A DNA stretch of 64,000 nucleotides from Collinsella ihumii (GCF_900046475.1 NZ_FCOU01000008.1:24911-88910), one strand, 5' to 3'; counted from the stretch's first letter, positions 7,990-17,814 are shown. Numbers and translations are program-made. Notes: generated by a model not told the origin, from the sequence alone.

Positions 7990-9528
7990 CTATCGATGTG
8001 TGAACAGGCGCACAACGTAGGAGCGCTCTCCTTCGTTGGAAGAAACTGTCCAGAACACGGCAACAAACGCAACGACGTACATCGCGCCGAAAAGAAGGAA
8101 GGCGAGCCAACCAAGGTGCTCGCATGGCACAACGGCACGCAGGACAATGAAGGAAGCGACCGTTGCGACAAGCGGAGCTCCCACCGAAAAGATCTCCCGC
8201 CAGAACAATCCGATATCGACACCGAGCTTGACTGCGTAATACCAGTTCATAACGATGCCATTGCCGACAATCATGCAGAGCGCAGTCACCACCACAACGC
8301 CGATGATGCCCGAAGTCGGAGCGACAACCAAACAGGCGACGATGTTGATGACTGATAGCGAGAAATACACGACGCCGCGGAATCGGTATCTATCGAGAAC
8401 CTGCATAATCGTAATGCCCATGTTTTGGACGACCTCGATGGTCATCGCACCCATGAGTATCAGCGCAATCCAAAATGCGTCCTCATACCCAGGGCCCGCC
8501 CAAAGATGGACAAAATCTCTTCCGAGCACCGCGAAGCCGCCAAGAATAAGCATGCAGACAACAAAAGCAACGCGCCCAACCCGAGCGAACAGCGAAGAAA
8601 CCGCCTTCATATCGTGATTATCATGAATCAGCTCGGTTACACGTTGAAAGAACACGCCGCTGACCGTGAGACCGGCAGATTGGTAAGCGGTATAAATCTG
8701 AGAGCCCACACCATAAACCGCAACAGCGCCTGCTCCCAAATAGTAGCCTATGATTAATTTTCCCGAATTCCAGAACAGCTGATCGGCGGCACTCACCAGC
8801 ACCACAGCAGACGAAAAGCCGAGGATGCATTTTACGAGCTGGCGATCCCATCCGTGGAACGTGAACCGGGCCTGCAAAACATGACACACATACAAGCGCT
8901 GAACAGCCGACCAGATGGCATTCGTCGCAAACGCGACAAGAGCGATGGTCAACGCGTGCGGATACCATTGCGTGAGGACCAAGATCAACAACGGCTGGGA
9001 AATAAGCCCCACGAGCTGCGTGACTTTGGGAAACGTGAAGCATTCATGAGCGGTGGCCACGGCAAGGCTGATGGAATTATGAAACGTCACGACCATGTTG
9101 GCAGCCAAAACGGCAAGCATGGCCACGCATTCGTTAATCTGAGACTCGGTAAAGGACGAGGAGTAGACGAATCGCACTGCCGGAATCAACGCCGCGATGA
9201 TCGCAACGGCGACAAAGGAGACGCCCCAGAACAGACGCCTCGCGATTGCAAGCGTATTCTCCATCATGCGGGTGTCGCCGTCGGCAGTATAGATACTGTA
9301 GAACCGCCCGACGCTCGCAGACAGCACGCCGTTGACCGAAACGAGATACGCCATGATAGACCCGACGAACTGGTAGAGTCCGTACTCTTCCTGCCCGATC
9401 GTCGAAAGCAAAAGCGGCACATAAGCGAGATTGACGACGATCTGGACCACCATATTGACATACGAGGCAATGACGCCCCGTTGACGCCGCACGGACGCAT
9501 CGGGCAAGGCGCCGCCACGAACCGTCAT
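7990..9528 (-). CDS. Wzx-type polysaccharide flippase
   Basis: 512 residues with about 12-14 hydrophobic segments spread over the whole length, for example IASYVNMVVQIVVNLAYVPL at the start, as in MATE/Wzx oligosaccharide flippases of the polysaccharide biosynthesis family. It would move the undecaprenyl-linked repeat unit across the membrane for polymerisation by the Wzy protein encoded at 13320. The start codon overlaps the stop of the preceding nucleotidyltransferase gene (ATGA), showing translational coupling. The specific repeat unit is unknown. Confidence 0.85.
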   Translation of the reverse strand: MTVRGGALPDASVRRQRGVIASYVNMVVQIVVNLAYVPLLLSTIGQEEYGLYQFVGSIMAYLVSVNGVLSASVGRFYSIYTADGDTRMMENTLAIARRLFWGVSFVAVAIIAALIPAVRFVYSSSFTESQINECVAMLAVLAANMVVTFHNSISLAVATAHECFTFPKVTQLVGLISQPLLILVLTQWYPHALTIALVAFATNAIWSAVQRLYVCHVLQARFTFHGWDRQLVKCILGFSSAVVLVSAADQLFWNSGKLIIGYYLGAGAVAVYGVGSQIYTAYQSAGLTVSGVFFQRVTELIHDNHDMKAVSSLFARVGRVAFVVCMLILGGFAVLGRDFVHLWAGPGYEDAFWIALILMGAMTIEVVQNMGITIMQVLDRYRFRGVVYFSLSVINIVACLVVAPTSGIIGVVVVTALCMIVGNGIVMNWYYAVKLGVDIGLFWREIFSVGAPLVATVASFIVLRAVVPCEHLGWLAFLLFGAMYVVAFVAVFWTVSSNEGERSYVVRLFTHR

Positions 9529-10796
9529 CTTTCACCCTGCCCGAACAGCAGATAACGGATCTTGCGCAATTGCTCGTGAGGATGCGCAATCGCTTTCGAC
9601 AGGAACATCGCTATGCGCGCAAAGGGGAAGAGGGGGCGCAGCAATCCTCGTTGCGCAAAAGGACGCAACGAGCGAGGGCACGCCTCTTCAGGTGAAAAGA
9701 ATCGTCGGATCTCGGAAAAGAGCATGTTGCCAGATTTGGCTTCATCGGATTTCCGCAGGAGACGCAAACGAAACTGTTCGTCCTCCGTGCCGTACGTGCC
9801 GCAGGCAATCATGTAATGCAGCGCACGCTCCGCATCTTCATCGAATGGCCCGTCCGCCACTACCGCACATGCCAGACTCCATAATTCGCGCTCAAAATCG
9901 AGCAGGCCGAGCACCGCGAGCTCGCGATGGACATATTCCATGTCGAGCTCATGTGTATATGCCCGGCGATAGGCGATTACATCTGCCAGTATCCGAATCC
10001 CCGCCCCGCTTCTCCTGAAATGCTTTGCCGCATGGGTGACGAGGTAGACGTAATGATCCTCAAGAGAGAAATGGAATTCTCCGGATACGTCCCCCGGCGT
10101 CCCGTCTGTTTTGCGGGCGCGTCTCCATGGGTTGGCATAATAGGAATAGAAGGGGGAATCGATCTCCATCAACGCATGATGCAGCTCAAAGGACAAAAAC
10201 GGCGGCTTGGCAAAATGAATGTCGCATGCATCGGGAAGCTGCTCAACAACTGTATACCCCAGTTCTCCCATTATCTTTTGCACAGTGACCTGGGAACGTT
10301 CGATCGTGCAACGTCGATCGCGCTCGGTCATTCCTGCAACGCGATACTCCCCCGACGATGGATCTGCTTCAATGATGCCATACAGGATATCGTTATCCGC
10401 CATGGAACGCTGCTCCATGGCGTCGTATGCCCCAGCAACAACCGGCCCCTTGATGACGACGTATCCGAAACCGGCACGCGCAAGCGATTCGCAGACGACA
10501 GCCCGTTCCGCCTCGAATTGCACCGCGCGGAGCATGGTCATGTTCGCGGATGCGGCCCATGCGGACGCGACATCGTCCGGGATCGACGATACGTGTTTTA
10601 TGGATGAATAGAGAAGACCTGGGATGCTGTTCTGGCAAGCGAGGTCGAATATGGAGCGCCATGTGCAGCTGTCAGGCAGATCACGCGCCGTCGCCCCCGA
10701 AAACGCGCACGATACCAGGTGGATCAGATACCGTTCCGCAGGATTCAGACCTCCTCTGATTGGACTGCTAGACACGGGCATCCTCTCTGTCCCCAT
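9525..10796 (-). CDS. NTP_transf_5-type nucleotidyltransferase family protein
   Basis: Up to 423 residues. The region around residue 115 (YVVIKGPVVAGAYDAMEQRSMADNDILY) matches the K-G and D-x-D layout of the uncharacterised nucleotidyltransferase family (PF14907), and LSFELHHALMEID plus the later HAAKHFRRSG fit as well. Members occur in capsule loci and, in other bacteria, in lasso-peptide and other RiPP clusters. Here it sits between the Wzz/BY-kinase gene and wzx. The ATG at 10796 has a poor ribosome-binding site; a GTG at 10775 behind GAGAGG is an alternative. Substrate unknown. Confidence 0.65.
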   Translation of the reverse strand: MGTERMPVSSSPIRGGLNPAERYLIHLVSCAFSGATARDLPDSCTWRSIFDLACQNSIPGLLYSSIKHVSSIPDDVASAWAASANMTMLRAVQFEAERAVVCESLARAGFGYVVIKGPVVAGAYDAMEQRSMADNDILYGIIEADPSSGEYRVAGMTERDRRCTIERSQVTVQKIMGELGYTVVEQLPDACDIHFAKPPFLSFELHHALMEIDSPFYSYYANPWRRARKTDGTPGDVSGEFHFSLEDHYVYLVTHAAKHFRRSGAGIRILADVIAYRRAYTHELDMEYVHRELAVLGLLDFERELWSLACAVVADGPFDEDAERALHYMIACGTYGTEDEQFRLRLLRKSDEAKSGNMLFSEIRRFFSPEEACPRSLRPFAQRGLLRPLFPFARIAMFLSKAIAHPHEQLRKIRYLLFGQGER

Positions 10797-12177
10797 GCAA
10801 CGAGAGACTCACGACCGACTGTTCCCGCTCAGCTTGCTTTGCATCGACGCTGGAGAATTGCGTAACCCCCGGAAGCGGGGATGCGCAATTGAGCACGATG
10901 CCGACATGCTCAACGTGAGCGCGGCGCAGTTGCTTGGTCGCTGCGCGCAGATCCGCTTTCGTCGAGTGGCCCTCGCGAACCACCAGCAGCACAGCATCCG
11001 CTTGGAAGGCAAGCAGGGACGCGTCTGCATACGCGTTGAGCGGAGCGGTGTCGATGACGACATAATCGAATCTCTTTTCGAGCGCATTCATCATGTCGGC
11101 AAAGGCCGTCGAGGCGATGAACTCGGTGGGGTTCGTGATGCGAAGCTCAGCATCCAACAGATACAGGTTCTTCTGTCTCGTCTTCGATACGGAATCGAGC
11201 ACGACTGTCTCACCCGTCGTGAGCCCGATCATGCCTTTCCGCGCATGAACATCGAGAAGGTCTGCAAGGGCGGGGTCACGCAGGTTGCATTCGACGAGCA
11301 ACGTATTGCTCCCGCCACGTGCCATGGCCTGAGCCAGCAAAAACGCGACGGTCGATTTTCCCTCGTCTGCCGCAGGTGAACAGACGACAACGCTGCACGG
11401 TCTACTCCCCTCTTTGAAGAACAGCAGGTTTGCCAGCAATCGCCTCGCCGCGTCTTGAATGTCTCCTATTGTGGCCACATGTTTATTCGTCTTCTTTTTT
11501 GCGTGGCCATCCGTTACCGCAAGACGAGGGATCAAGCCGAGCAGGGGGAAACCGCTTATGTTCTCCACCGTACGACCATCGCGAACCTTTTTGTCCAGCG
11601 CACCCGCAAGACAAATGCCCACCACAGAGAGTCCCAAACCACCGATTGCGCCAAGAACTACATAGCGAATTCTGTTCGGTCCACTCGGAGACCGAGGCTC
11701 GGTCGCCAAATCGATGACATTTATGCTTCGAACACCCATGATATCGCGGGCAAGTTCAGAAGACACCTCTCCGATGGCGTTTGCGACATCGGCAACGCCA
11801 ACGGAATCATAGCCCGTTACGTACACGCGCAGGATGCGTGAGTCCTCGTCGCCGGACATAACAGAGATGCTATAACCAGATAGAGATGATCTACCAAGCA
11901 GCTCAGCCGCCTGGCTTCTTACCCGATCGCTTGAAATCAGCTGTGAAACATCATTTGAAATCTGTGCGCTCACGCTGAAATTGTTCGACAGAAGATTGTA
12001 CGCTGCTTCCTCGGAATAGTCTTGAGATATAAGGACATACAGTGTCGTTGATGCTCTATAGGTATCACGCAGCATGGTATATGCATAGGCTCCAGCTGCC
12101 AGAGCACCAAGCATCGTTACGATAACCACGAACGCCACGTGCTTTCTGAGCAAGCGCAGATAATCAAGAACGGTCAT
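10768..12177 (-). CDS. Wzz chain-length determinant fused to BY-kinase
   Basis: 469 residues. The N-terminal Wzz part has membrane segments at about 13-34 and 172-193 bracketing an extracellular loop. The C-terminal part is a bacterial tyrosine kinase/ATPase with Walker A SPAADEGKST at 267-276, Walker A' LLVECNLRDP and Walker B YVVIDTAPL. Such proteins set polysaccharide chain length by cycling autophosphorylation. The C-terminus (SLHGDREDARV) has no tyrosine cluster, which is the usual autophosphorylation site, so control may differ or rely on another residue. The 3' end overlaps the nucleotidyltransferase gene by up to 29 bases. Confidence 0.85.
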   Translation of the reverse strand: MTVLDYLRLLRKHVAFVVIVTMLGALAAGAYAYTMLRDTYRASTTLYVLISQDYSEEAAYNLLSNNFSVSAQISNDVSQLISSDRVRSQAAELLGRSSLSGYSISVMSGDEDSRILRVYVTGYDSVGVADVANAIGEVSSELARDIMGVRSINVIDLATEPRSPSGPNRIRYVVLGAIGGLGLSVVGICLAGALDKKVRDGRTVENISGFPLLGLIPRLAVTDGHAKKKTNKHVATIGDIQDAARRLLANLLFFKEGSRPCSVVVCSPAADEGKSTVAFLLAQAMARGGSNTLLVECNLRDPALADLLDVHARKGMIGLTTGETVVLDSVSKTRQKNLYLLDAELRITNPTEFIASTAFADMMNALEKRFDYVVIDTAPLNAYADASLLAFQADAVLLVVREGHSTKADLRAATKQLRRAHVEHVGIVLNCASPLPGVTQFSSVDAKQAEREQSVVSLSLHGDREDARV

Positions 12178-12273
12178 ATCGACTCCCCAAAGTCATTATT
12201 TGGTCATCCTCCACGCTGCAATCGCACCATACGGAAACGAGCAGACCGTCTAGCATCAAATCGTTAGGGAGCT

Positions 12274-13323
12274 TCAGCATCTCCCACTCCCCCCGATGCG
12301 ACGGGCCGCATGTTTCATGCAAACCAAGGCATCCGTCACGCCCAATCTCCCCGCAAGTAGCGCACGAACTGCCATCACCTTATCTGCGCGCAGCCCGCTG
12401 ACTCGACGAATCGCGCGAGCGCGGCCCATTCCGTCAAGCGAGGCGATCTGCCGATACAGCTCCAAACGCTCCCCGCGATCAGGTACGGTCTCTCCAATAG
12501 CATGCAAACCCGCATATACGATGTCATACAGCAGCGTATCGCGTTCCCCGCTATCGACTCCGAGACTACGGGCATACGGTTCAACTAGATCCTCGACATA
12601 CAGCTGATCGATCAGATTGTTGATTGAGAACCGTTTTCTGGTTATCGACTGGTCACTAGGTCGATAGAAGTAGAACAGCTCGTCGATAAGGGCAACGGAT
12701 GAACTGCTACGTAGCAAATCGAGCGTCTGGAATCGGTCTTCAACCATCTGAAGGCGCGGAGGATCGTCCAACACGGTCGCCACGGCGCGTCTGTACGCTT
12801 TGAACGCGACGCTGTTGATATCGTAATGCGTGCAGAAAAACCTTGCGACGGTTCTTTTATCCATAAGGCCCTGTCGAGTCCCGGATATTCGTCGGTAATC
12901 GATATAGGGGGTCCGATCGACAAGCGACCTGGTCCCGTTGAACATCACGATGTCGCAGCCCAGGCGATTAAACGTTTCGTGAATAATCTCCAACGCCCGG
13001 TCGTCCATGAAGAAATCATCGGCATCAAGAGGGCAGATCGCAACGCCGCGTGCGCATTTCAGCAACCTCATGCGCGTCGACAACAGCCCTTCATGAGGAC
13101 CGCGAATAAAGCGGTAGCGTTCAGGGGGCAGAATTCGTTGCGTTTCGCATATGAGTGACGTATCGTCAGTCGATCCGTCATCGTACACGACGACTTCCCA
13201 GTCATTGAACGACTGCTTCGCGACGGATTCAAGCGCCTCGAGCACAACGGCGCCGCAGTTATACACAGGAATGCAGATAGAAAAAAACGGCTCATGAGCA
13301 GCAACGGTTGAGAGCTCCTTCAT
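12274..13323 (-). CDS. Family 2 glycosyltransferase
   Basis: 349 residues from MKELSTVAAHEPFFSICIPV at 13323; its ATG overlaps the stop of the polymerase gene (ATGA). The GT-A fold is shown by ICIPVYNC, VVYDDGSTDDTS and the metal-binding CPLDADDFF. The C-terminal half is helical without membrane spans, so it acts at the inner face of the membrane on the lipid-linked repeat unit. Donor and acceptor sugars cannot be deduced. Confidence 0.88.
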   Translation of the reverse strand: MKELSTVAAHEPFFSICIPVYNCGAVVLEALESVAKQSFNDWEVVVYDDGSTDDTSLICETQRILPPERYRFIRGPHEGLLSTRMRLLKCARGVAICPLDADDFFMDDRALEIIHETFNRLGCDIVMFNGTRSLVDRTPYIDYRRISGTRQGLMDKRTVARFFCTHYDINSVAFKAYRRAVATVLDDPPRLQMVEDRFQTLDLLRSSSSVALIDELFYFYRPSDQSITRKRFSINNLIDQLYVEDLVEPYARSLGVDSGERDTLLYDIVYAGLHAIGETVPDRGERLELYRQIASLDGMGRARAIRRVSGLRADKVMAVRALLAGRLGVTDALVCMKHAARRIGGSGRC

Positions 13324-14480
13324 TGCCAGACCCCCAATATGTCGGAAACATACGGCAGCGTATCGTGGTTGCCCCACACGACGATCTGGAGGTACCACAG
13401 GCCAAGCACGATGAAGACGATCGCCGCAATAGCCATGAACTCGCGATCGACGACACGCAGCAGGTACCCCGCGCGCGACCGCTCCGCTGGCGCAAGGCCG
13501 ACAACACCCAAGATCAATGGATACATGAAGTAGGTTCCAAATCGCCACAGATGCTCGGAGTAACTCACGAGTAGATACATGACAATTCCGTAGAGAAAGG
13601 CGAGTGCGGTGAATCTGCCCTCGATGACTCTATCCCGTTCAATCCATTGAATTCCAAGAATGACCAAGTAGGCAACGATCAACGATTGAGGCAATGCGGT
13701 ACCCCCGCCGGTGAGGTAGATCGTGAACCGCTCCGGAACGATGCCCAACGACTCGGCAAACGACATGACAGACGCGAAAGATACGGAAAACACGACCGGC
13801 AACGCCACCATACCCGTAAGCATCAAAGCACGCGCGGGCCTCATGTGAACGATATGCTTTCTGTCGAAGGTGAGCATTTCGATCAAATAAAGGATTGGCG
13901 GGTACATCAGTCCAATCACCGCGCTCAGGTGAAACCCGATTCCGCACAGCAGGCAGGCGGCATATAGCGCGAACCGACGTTGATACAGAAACGCCAGAGC
14001 AAGTAGAAGGAAGCCCATGGCAAGCGACTGGCGCATCATGTTAAGCGACTCATTGAAATGGAGAAGCAGGTAGAGAAGATACCCAAGGGACATACCGCGC
14101 CCCTTGCCCGTGACGTAAAGCGCGGCGACCACGGTCACGCAGTTAAGCAGCTCCATGAAGAACAGGGGCGCTTCAATCGAGCCGAACATGTTGACGCTGC
14201 AGTAGACCAGCAGAAGGAAGAGGGGTTCGAAGCGTGCGAGCTGATCGGCGAAAAATGCCGGCAGCGAGGACGCGGAGCCCGCAGCGTCATACAGCTCGAC
14301 CACATACCCGCTGGTATCGGTCCCCACTGACGTGCTGCGCAGACCCGCCACAAGCGAGGGGATGAGGACGGCGCAGCCAAGCAGCACGAAACCCCAGGCG
14401 CGCTGTTCACACCGCTGCAGCGCCGTCGCGATGGAGGCGCATATTGCAGCGAGGGCAAATGTCGACAGATACAGAATCAT
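13320..14480 (-). CDS. EpsG/Wzy-type polysaccharide polymerase
   Basis: 386 residues with about 10 hydrophobic segments. The motif LRSTSVGTDTSGY after the second segment, NESLNMMRQSLAMGF, and GFHLSAVIGL are typical of the EpsG family of membrane polymerases. It would link repeat units exported by the Wzx protein. It lies between two glycosyltransferase genes and is coupled to the next one by an ATGA overlap. Wzy proteins are poorly conserved, so the call rests on topology plus these motifs. Confidence 0.8.
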   Translation of the reverse strand: MILYLSTFALAAICASIATALQRCEQRAWGFVLLGCAVLIPSLVAGLRSTSVGTDTSGYVVELYDAAGSASSLPAFFADQLARFEPLFLLLVYCSVNMFGSIEAPLFFMELLNCVTVVAALYVTGKGRGMSLGYLLYLLLHFNESLNMMRQSLAMGFLLLALAFLYQRRFALYAACLLCGIGFHLSAVIGLMYPPILYLIEMLTFDRKHIVHMRPARALMLTGMVALPVVFSVSFASVMSFAESLGIVPERFTIYLTGGGTALPQSLIVAYLVILGIQWIERDRVIEGRFTALAFLYGIVMYLLVSYSEHLWRFGTYFMYPLILGVVGLAPAERSRAGYLLRVVDREFMAIAAIVFIVLGLWYLQIVVWGNHDTLPYVSDILGVWQ

Positions 14481-14549
14481 CGGGTCACGCGCGGCCTTCG
14501 CACCAAGAGTGCCGTCATATGGATCGTGCTCCCATACGCACGCTCTCGA

Positions 14550-15512
14550 CTACACCGAAACGAATGTCTTCATGTTCGCTTTCAATCGCAGCAGCACTGC
14601 AGCCTGGAATAGCGCGCTCGGCAAGCCACGTTTCCAGAAGCCATACTTGCATGCAACCGATATCCTGCGGAGGACCCCACACTGGGGCAATCTTGCGTAA
14701 GCGGAAACGACCTCACGCGCATCGTTCGGCATATCATTTCCGTATATCTCTAAAAACGATACGGCCTGCCGAACGGAAGACACCGCAAGACGTCGCGAGA
14801 ATGCAAGGTTGCCAAGCTTGCTGAGCAAACGGTCTTCCACGGCACCGGCCTCGTTCGCACCATGCTGCCTGTACTGAACCAGCTGATCGTCGATTCCAAC
14901 CAGCTTTCCAAATGATGCGGCGAGCAGCGCGAGCCACCAGTCATGCATGACCATATAGGACTTCGCGGGAGTCGCACGGGCAAGCTTGACGAGCGCAGCA
15001 TTCATCATAGAGGCGCATCCGGTGACAGGGTTTCTCACCAAAAGGTCGGAAACTGCCGTACGCTTCGAATCGAGACCGGTAAAGCTCCAAAAGGATGGGG
15101 AAATCCTTCTCAACTTGTCATCGACGACTTCAAGATCGCAAAACACCAGTACGGGAACTTCAGGGTCCTGGGATTCGGCTTTTCGCATGCAATCGAGCAT
15201 TGCCTCGATTTTATGCGGAAGCCAGACATCATCCTGATCGCATAGCATGACATAGGGAGCATCTGACAACGTAAGCAAATGCATGAAATGCGCGCGAGCA
15301 GAACCGAACGGCTTGTGCTGGGGAAGCACCCGGATGCGCGTATCATCGTCCCCCGCTGTGCGCGCCACATCAAGCGTGCCATCGCTCGACCCGTCGTCAG
15401 AAATCAATAATCTCCAATTCCTATATGTCTGAGCTCTGATCGAAGCGATTTGCTCGGCAAGGAACGGTGAGCCGTTGAATGCCGCCAGCAGAATGTCCAC
15501 ACGATCAGCCAT
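14550..15512 (-). CDS. Family 2 glycosyltransferase, rhamnosyltransferase-like
   Basis: 320 residues from MADRVDILLAAFNGSPFLAE at 15512, which overlaps the upstream gene by eight bases; the longer frame runs back into that gene. GT-A motifs are ILLAAFNG, LISDDGSSDGT and LCDQDDVWLPHK, the last typical of alpha-L-Rha alpha-1,3-L-rhamnosyltransferases. With dTDP-rhamnose synthesis in the same operon, rhamnose transfer is plausible but inferred. Confidence 0.85.
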   Translation of the reverse strand: MADRVDILLAAFNGSPFLAEQIASIRAQTYRNWRLLISDDGSSDGTLDVARTAGDDDTRIRVLPQHKPFGSARAHFMHLLTLSDAPYVMLCDQDDVWLPHKIEAMLDCMRKAESQDPEVPVLVFCDLEVVDDKLRRISPSFWSFTGLDSKRTAVSDLLVRNPVTGCASMMNAALVKLARATPAKSYMVMHDWWLALLAASFGKLVGIDDQLVQYRQHGANEAGAVEDRLLSKLGNLAFSRRLAVSSVRQAVSFLEIYGNDMPNDAREVVSAYARLPQCGVLRRISVACKYGFWKRGLPSALFQAAVLLRLKANMKTFVSV

Positions 15513-16473
15513 GCTGCGCCCCTTCAAAAGCCGGAACACGTTCCGCGCACCGGGGGATATAGGGATCAACAGCGGTCGCCCTGCCGTCACGAATGCCCCT
15601 CATGAACTGCTTGAGCTTCGCCCTCTTGTCGCTCTCGAACAACAGTGTCAGGATGATCTGGACGGCGATTTGCCTTGTCCCCTCAAAGCCCTTGTTGCCT
15701 CCGCACAACCGGTATTTCTTGGTGAACAGCACTCTGTTTCGAGCTTTGTAATAGCAGCGGAACGCCTCATGTCCGAACGTGCAGAAACGTTCAAGACACC
15801 AGCGCCCGTCCTGCCCCCTGCGAGGAACGATAAGAAACGTCGGCACCGCTTTGCCGCATTCGTGAAGGAGATAGGTCTCCCCTGTCCTGATGAGGCTAAA
15901 CCCCTCAAGGAGCAACCGCTTATTCAAGTCATAATCCACGTAGTCGATGAAAAAGCGTTCGTCATAACCGCCAACGAGGAAAAAAGCCCTCAGGTCAACC
16001 AAGGCCCCCGATGTGATGATGCCCTTACGCGCAGCCGATGCCACCTTGTACGTCTTGCGATCGAGGCAGGCGGCGGGGTCGGAAGCACCCTCTTTATTCC
16101 GATCGACAATCTGGGGAGCCACAATTGCGATACCAGGGCCTTGGTATCGCGCAAGCACCCGAACCATTCCGGGGGCGGAGACGCTGTCCTGATCAAGATA
16201 GAGCATTGAGCGGGACCCGTCTCGCACGGCCTGCCGCGACGCCACGTTCATCGCGGCAGCCAGGCCTCGATTCTCATCGAGCTTTATCAGCGCGGCATTT
16301 TCATACCCTTTTACGAGCAAGGCGATCTCATCGGCGTTTTTCGATCCGTTGTCAACGAGGTACACAGCATGCACCTGCGGCGATATGGCATCGAGATTCT
16401 CTTTGAGACGATCGATGCCAGGGTTGAACGTTACGATGCTTGCACTGATACGAGTCACGGTAAGCACGCTCAT
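15505..16473 (-). CDS. Family 2 glycosyltransferase, RfbN/RfbF-like
   Basis: 322 residues. It has ASIVTFNPGIDRLKENL, YLVDNGSKN, LDENRGLAAAMN and LYLDQDSV, the pattern of dTDP-rhamnosyl transferases with a DQDS metal site. It is coupled on both sides: its start overlaps the priming transferase stop and its stop overlaps the next glycosyltransferase start. It probably adds rhamnose early in repeat-unit assembly; the linkage is unknown. Confidence 0.87.
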   Translation of the reverse strand: MSVLTVTRISASIVTFNPGIDRLKENLDAISPQVHAVYLVDNGSKNADEIALLVKGYENAALIKLDENRGLAAAMNVASRQAVRDGSRSMLYLDQDSVSAPGMVRVLARYQGPGIAIVAPQIVDRNKEGASDPAACLDRKTYKVASAARKGIITSGALVDLRAFFLVGGYDERFFIDYVDYDLNKRLLLEGFSLIRTGETYLLHECGKAVPTFLIVPRRGQDGRWCLERFCTFGHEAFRCYYKARNRVLFTKKYRLCGGNKGFEGTRQIAVQIILTLLFESDKRAKLKQFMRGIRDGRATAVDPYIPRCAERVPAFEGAQHG

Positions 16474-17318
16474 CGACCGCTCGGTTTATAGAACATGACG
16501 GAAAACGTCTTGAAGAAGATCCGGACATCTCGACCGATTGAGGGGCAGGCGCAATACGAAAGCTCAAGCTTCTGCCGCTCTCCGCTTTCAAATGACGCAT
16601 CAGTCCGAACGCCGACCTGCCATTCGCCCGTGATTCCACAAGGACAGGAAAGCAGCAGGCTCGCGTCGTCGCCGAACCAGGAGAGCTCTTCGCGCGTGAT
16701 GGGACGCGGACCGATAACGCTCATATCTCCTTTGAGGACATTGATGAATTGCGGGAGCTCATCGAGACTCATGCGCCTCATGACAGCACCCCAGCGTGTT
16801 ATCCGTGGGTCGCCGTCGACCTTGCGTTCGCTTTTCCACTGAGCCATCTGCTCGGCATCCAGGTATTTTTCAACGTTATCAGCATCGCTCACCATCGTTC
16901 GTAGCTTGTAGATGGAAAACGACCGCCCGTATTGTCCGATACGTTCTTGGGAGTACACCGGAAACGCTTTTGAGGATATCGCTGTGATGGCTAAAACTAA
17001 GACGGTTATGGGAAGCAGAATCACGCACAACGCGACGAACACCATGCTGAACGCGATATCGAACCCGCGTTTCACCACACGGTAGCCACGCGTCCTTCTG
17101 TCTCGCGATCTACTTACCCGAGCGAAACCATCGCTTCCGATTGCGAATTGAGAGCGCGTGCCTCCTGCATGCGCAGCATGAGTCCCTCGATATTCCACGT
17201 GCAATCGTTCGGAAGGCGAACAGCCCTTAACGAATGCAGCCTCTCCGGCAAACATGATGGCTGGCAATCCGGAATCGAACGGCGCCGCTTCCGCGACGTT
17301 AGAGCGTTTTTTTGACAA
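16470..17318 (-). CDS. Polyprenyl-phosphate glycosylphosphotransferase (priming sugar transferase)
   Basis: Up to 282 residues. One membrane segment at about 88-112 (FDIAFSMVFVALCVILLPIT) is followed by the conserved catalytic domain: YSQERIGQYGRSFSIYKLRTM, RWGAVMRRMSLDELPQFINV and GDMSVIGPRP. It transfers the first sugar phosphate to undecaprenyl phosphate and so starts repeat-unit synthesis. There is no N-terminal multi-spanning half, so it is a short WecP/PglC-like form with a soluble extension. The start is uncertain: TTG at 17318 overlaps the nusG-like gene; ATG at 17255 has no clear ribosome-binding site. Confidence 0.88.
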   Translation of the reverse strand: MSKKRSNVAEAAPFDSGLPAIMFAGEAAFVKGCSPSERLHVEYRGTHAAHAGGTRSQFAIGSDGFARVSRSRDRRTRGYRVVKRGFDIAFSMVFVALCVILLPITVLVLAITAISSKAFPVYSQERIGQYGRSFSIYKLRTMVSDADNVEKYLDAEQMAQWKSERKVDGDPRITRWGAVMRRMSLDELPQFINVLKGDMSVIGPRPITREELSWFGDDASLLLSCPCGITGEWQVGVRTDASFESGERQKLELSYCACPSIGRDVRIFFKTFSVMFYKPSGR

Positions 17319-17814
17319 TTTCCAATCCGACTCTGATCGATTTAGTTCTGCCCAAGATGTGAATCTCGAGCGTCGCCAAACGCTTATGGCGATCTATCTT
17401 GCGAATCATGCCTTCGAGGCCCGCCAGCGGGCCGCTTTGCACGATCACCTTGTCGTGCTCGATAATCCCCTGCGAGATATCGATGACCCGGTGACCGACC
17501 TTCGTCAGAGCATCGATCCAAGCAACTTCGTCCATATTGAGAGGAACGAACGATCCGTTTGTGCCGAGCAGGCGCGTGAACGCCGGAACCTCGTGCAGCG
17601 CATGCGCAACATGCTCGATGTCCTGCGAGACGACGAACAGGTAGCCGGGCGTCAACTTCTTTTCGACCATGCGCCACTCGCGCTTATAGCTCTTTTTGAC
17701 GACATAGGTCGGATAGAAGCACTCCTCGACCGAGGGTGCCCCCACCATGCGCTCGACAAGATGCTTCACGTGGCGTTCTTGACCGTTGATGGTCTGAATG
17801 ACGTACATCCCCAT
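17299..17814 (-). CDS. NusG-like (LoaP/UpxY-type) antiterminator of the polysaccharide operon
   Basis: 171 residues from MGMYVIQTINGQE, with AAGGGG six bases upstream. The NGN domain (VIQTINGQERHVKHLVERM, FYPTYVVKKSYKREW, LTPGYLFV) is followed by a KOW domain (GPLAGLEGMIRKIDRHKRLATLEI). It is a specialised NusG paralogue, as shown by its position as first gene of a polysaccharide operon and by the PTYVV/KREW pattern. Such proteins load onto RNA polymerase at the operon leader and prevent early termination in long capsule or biosynthetic operons. The 11.5-kb tail of minus-strand genes behind it fits. The nucleic-acid element it would recognise was not identified. Confidence 0.85.
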   Translation of the reverse strand: MGMYVIQTINGQERHVKHLVERMVGAPSVEECFYPTYVVKKSYKREWRMVEKKLTPGYLFVVSQDIEHVAHALHEVPAFTRLLGTNGSFVPLNMDEVAWIDALTKVGHRVIDISQGIIEHDKVIVQSGPLAGLEGMIRKIDRHKRLATLEIHILGRTKSIRVGLEIVKKTL

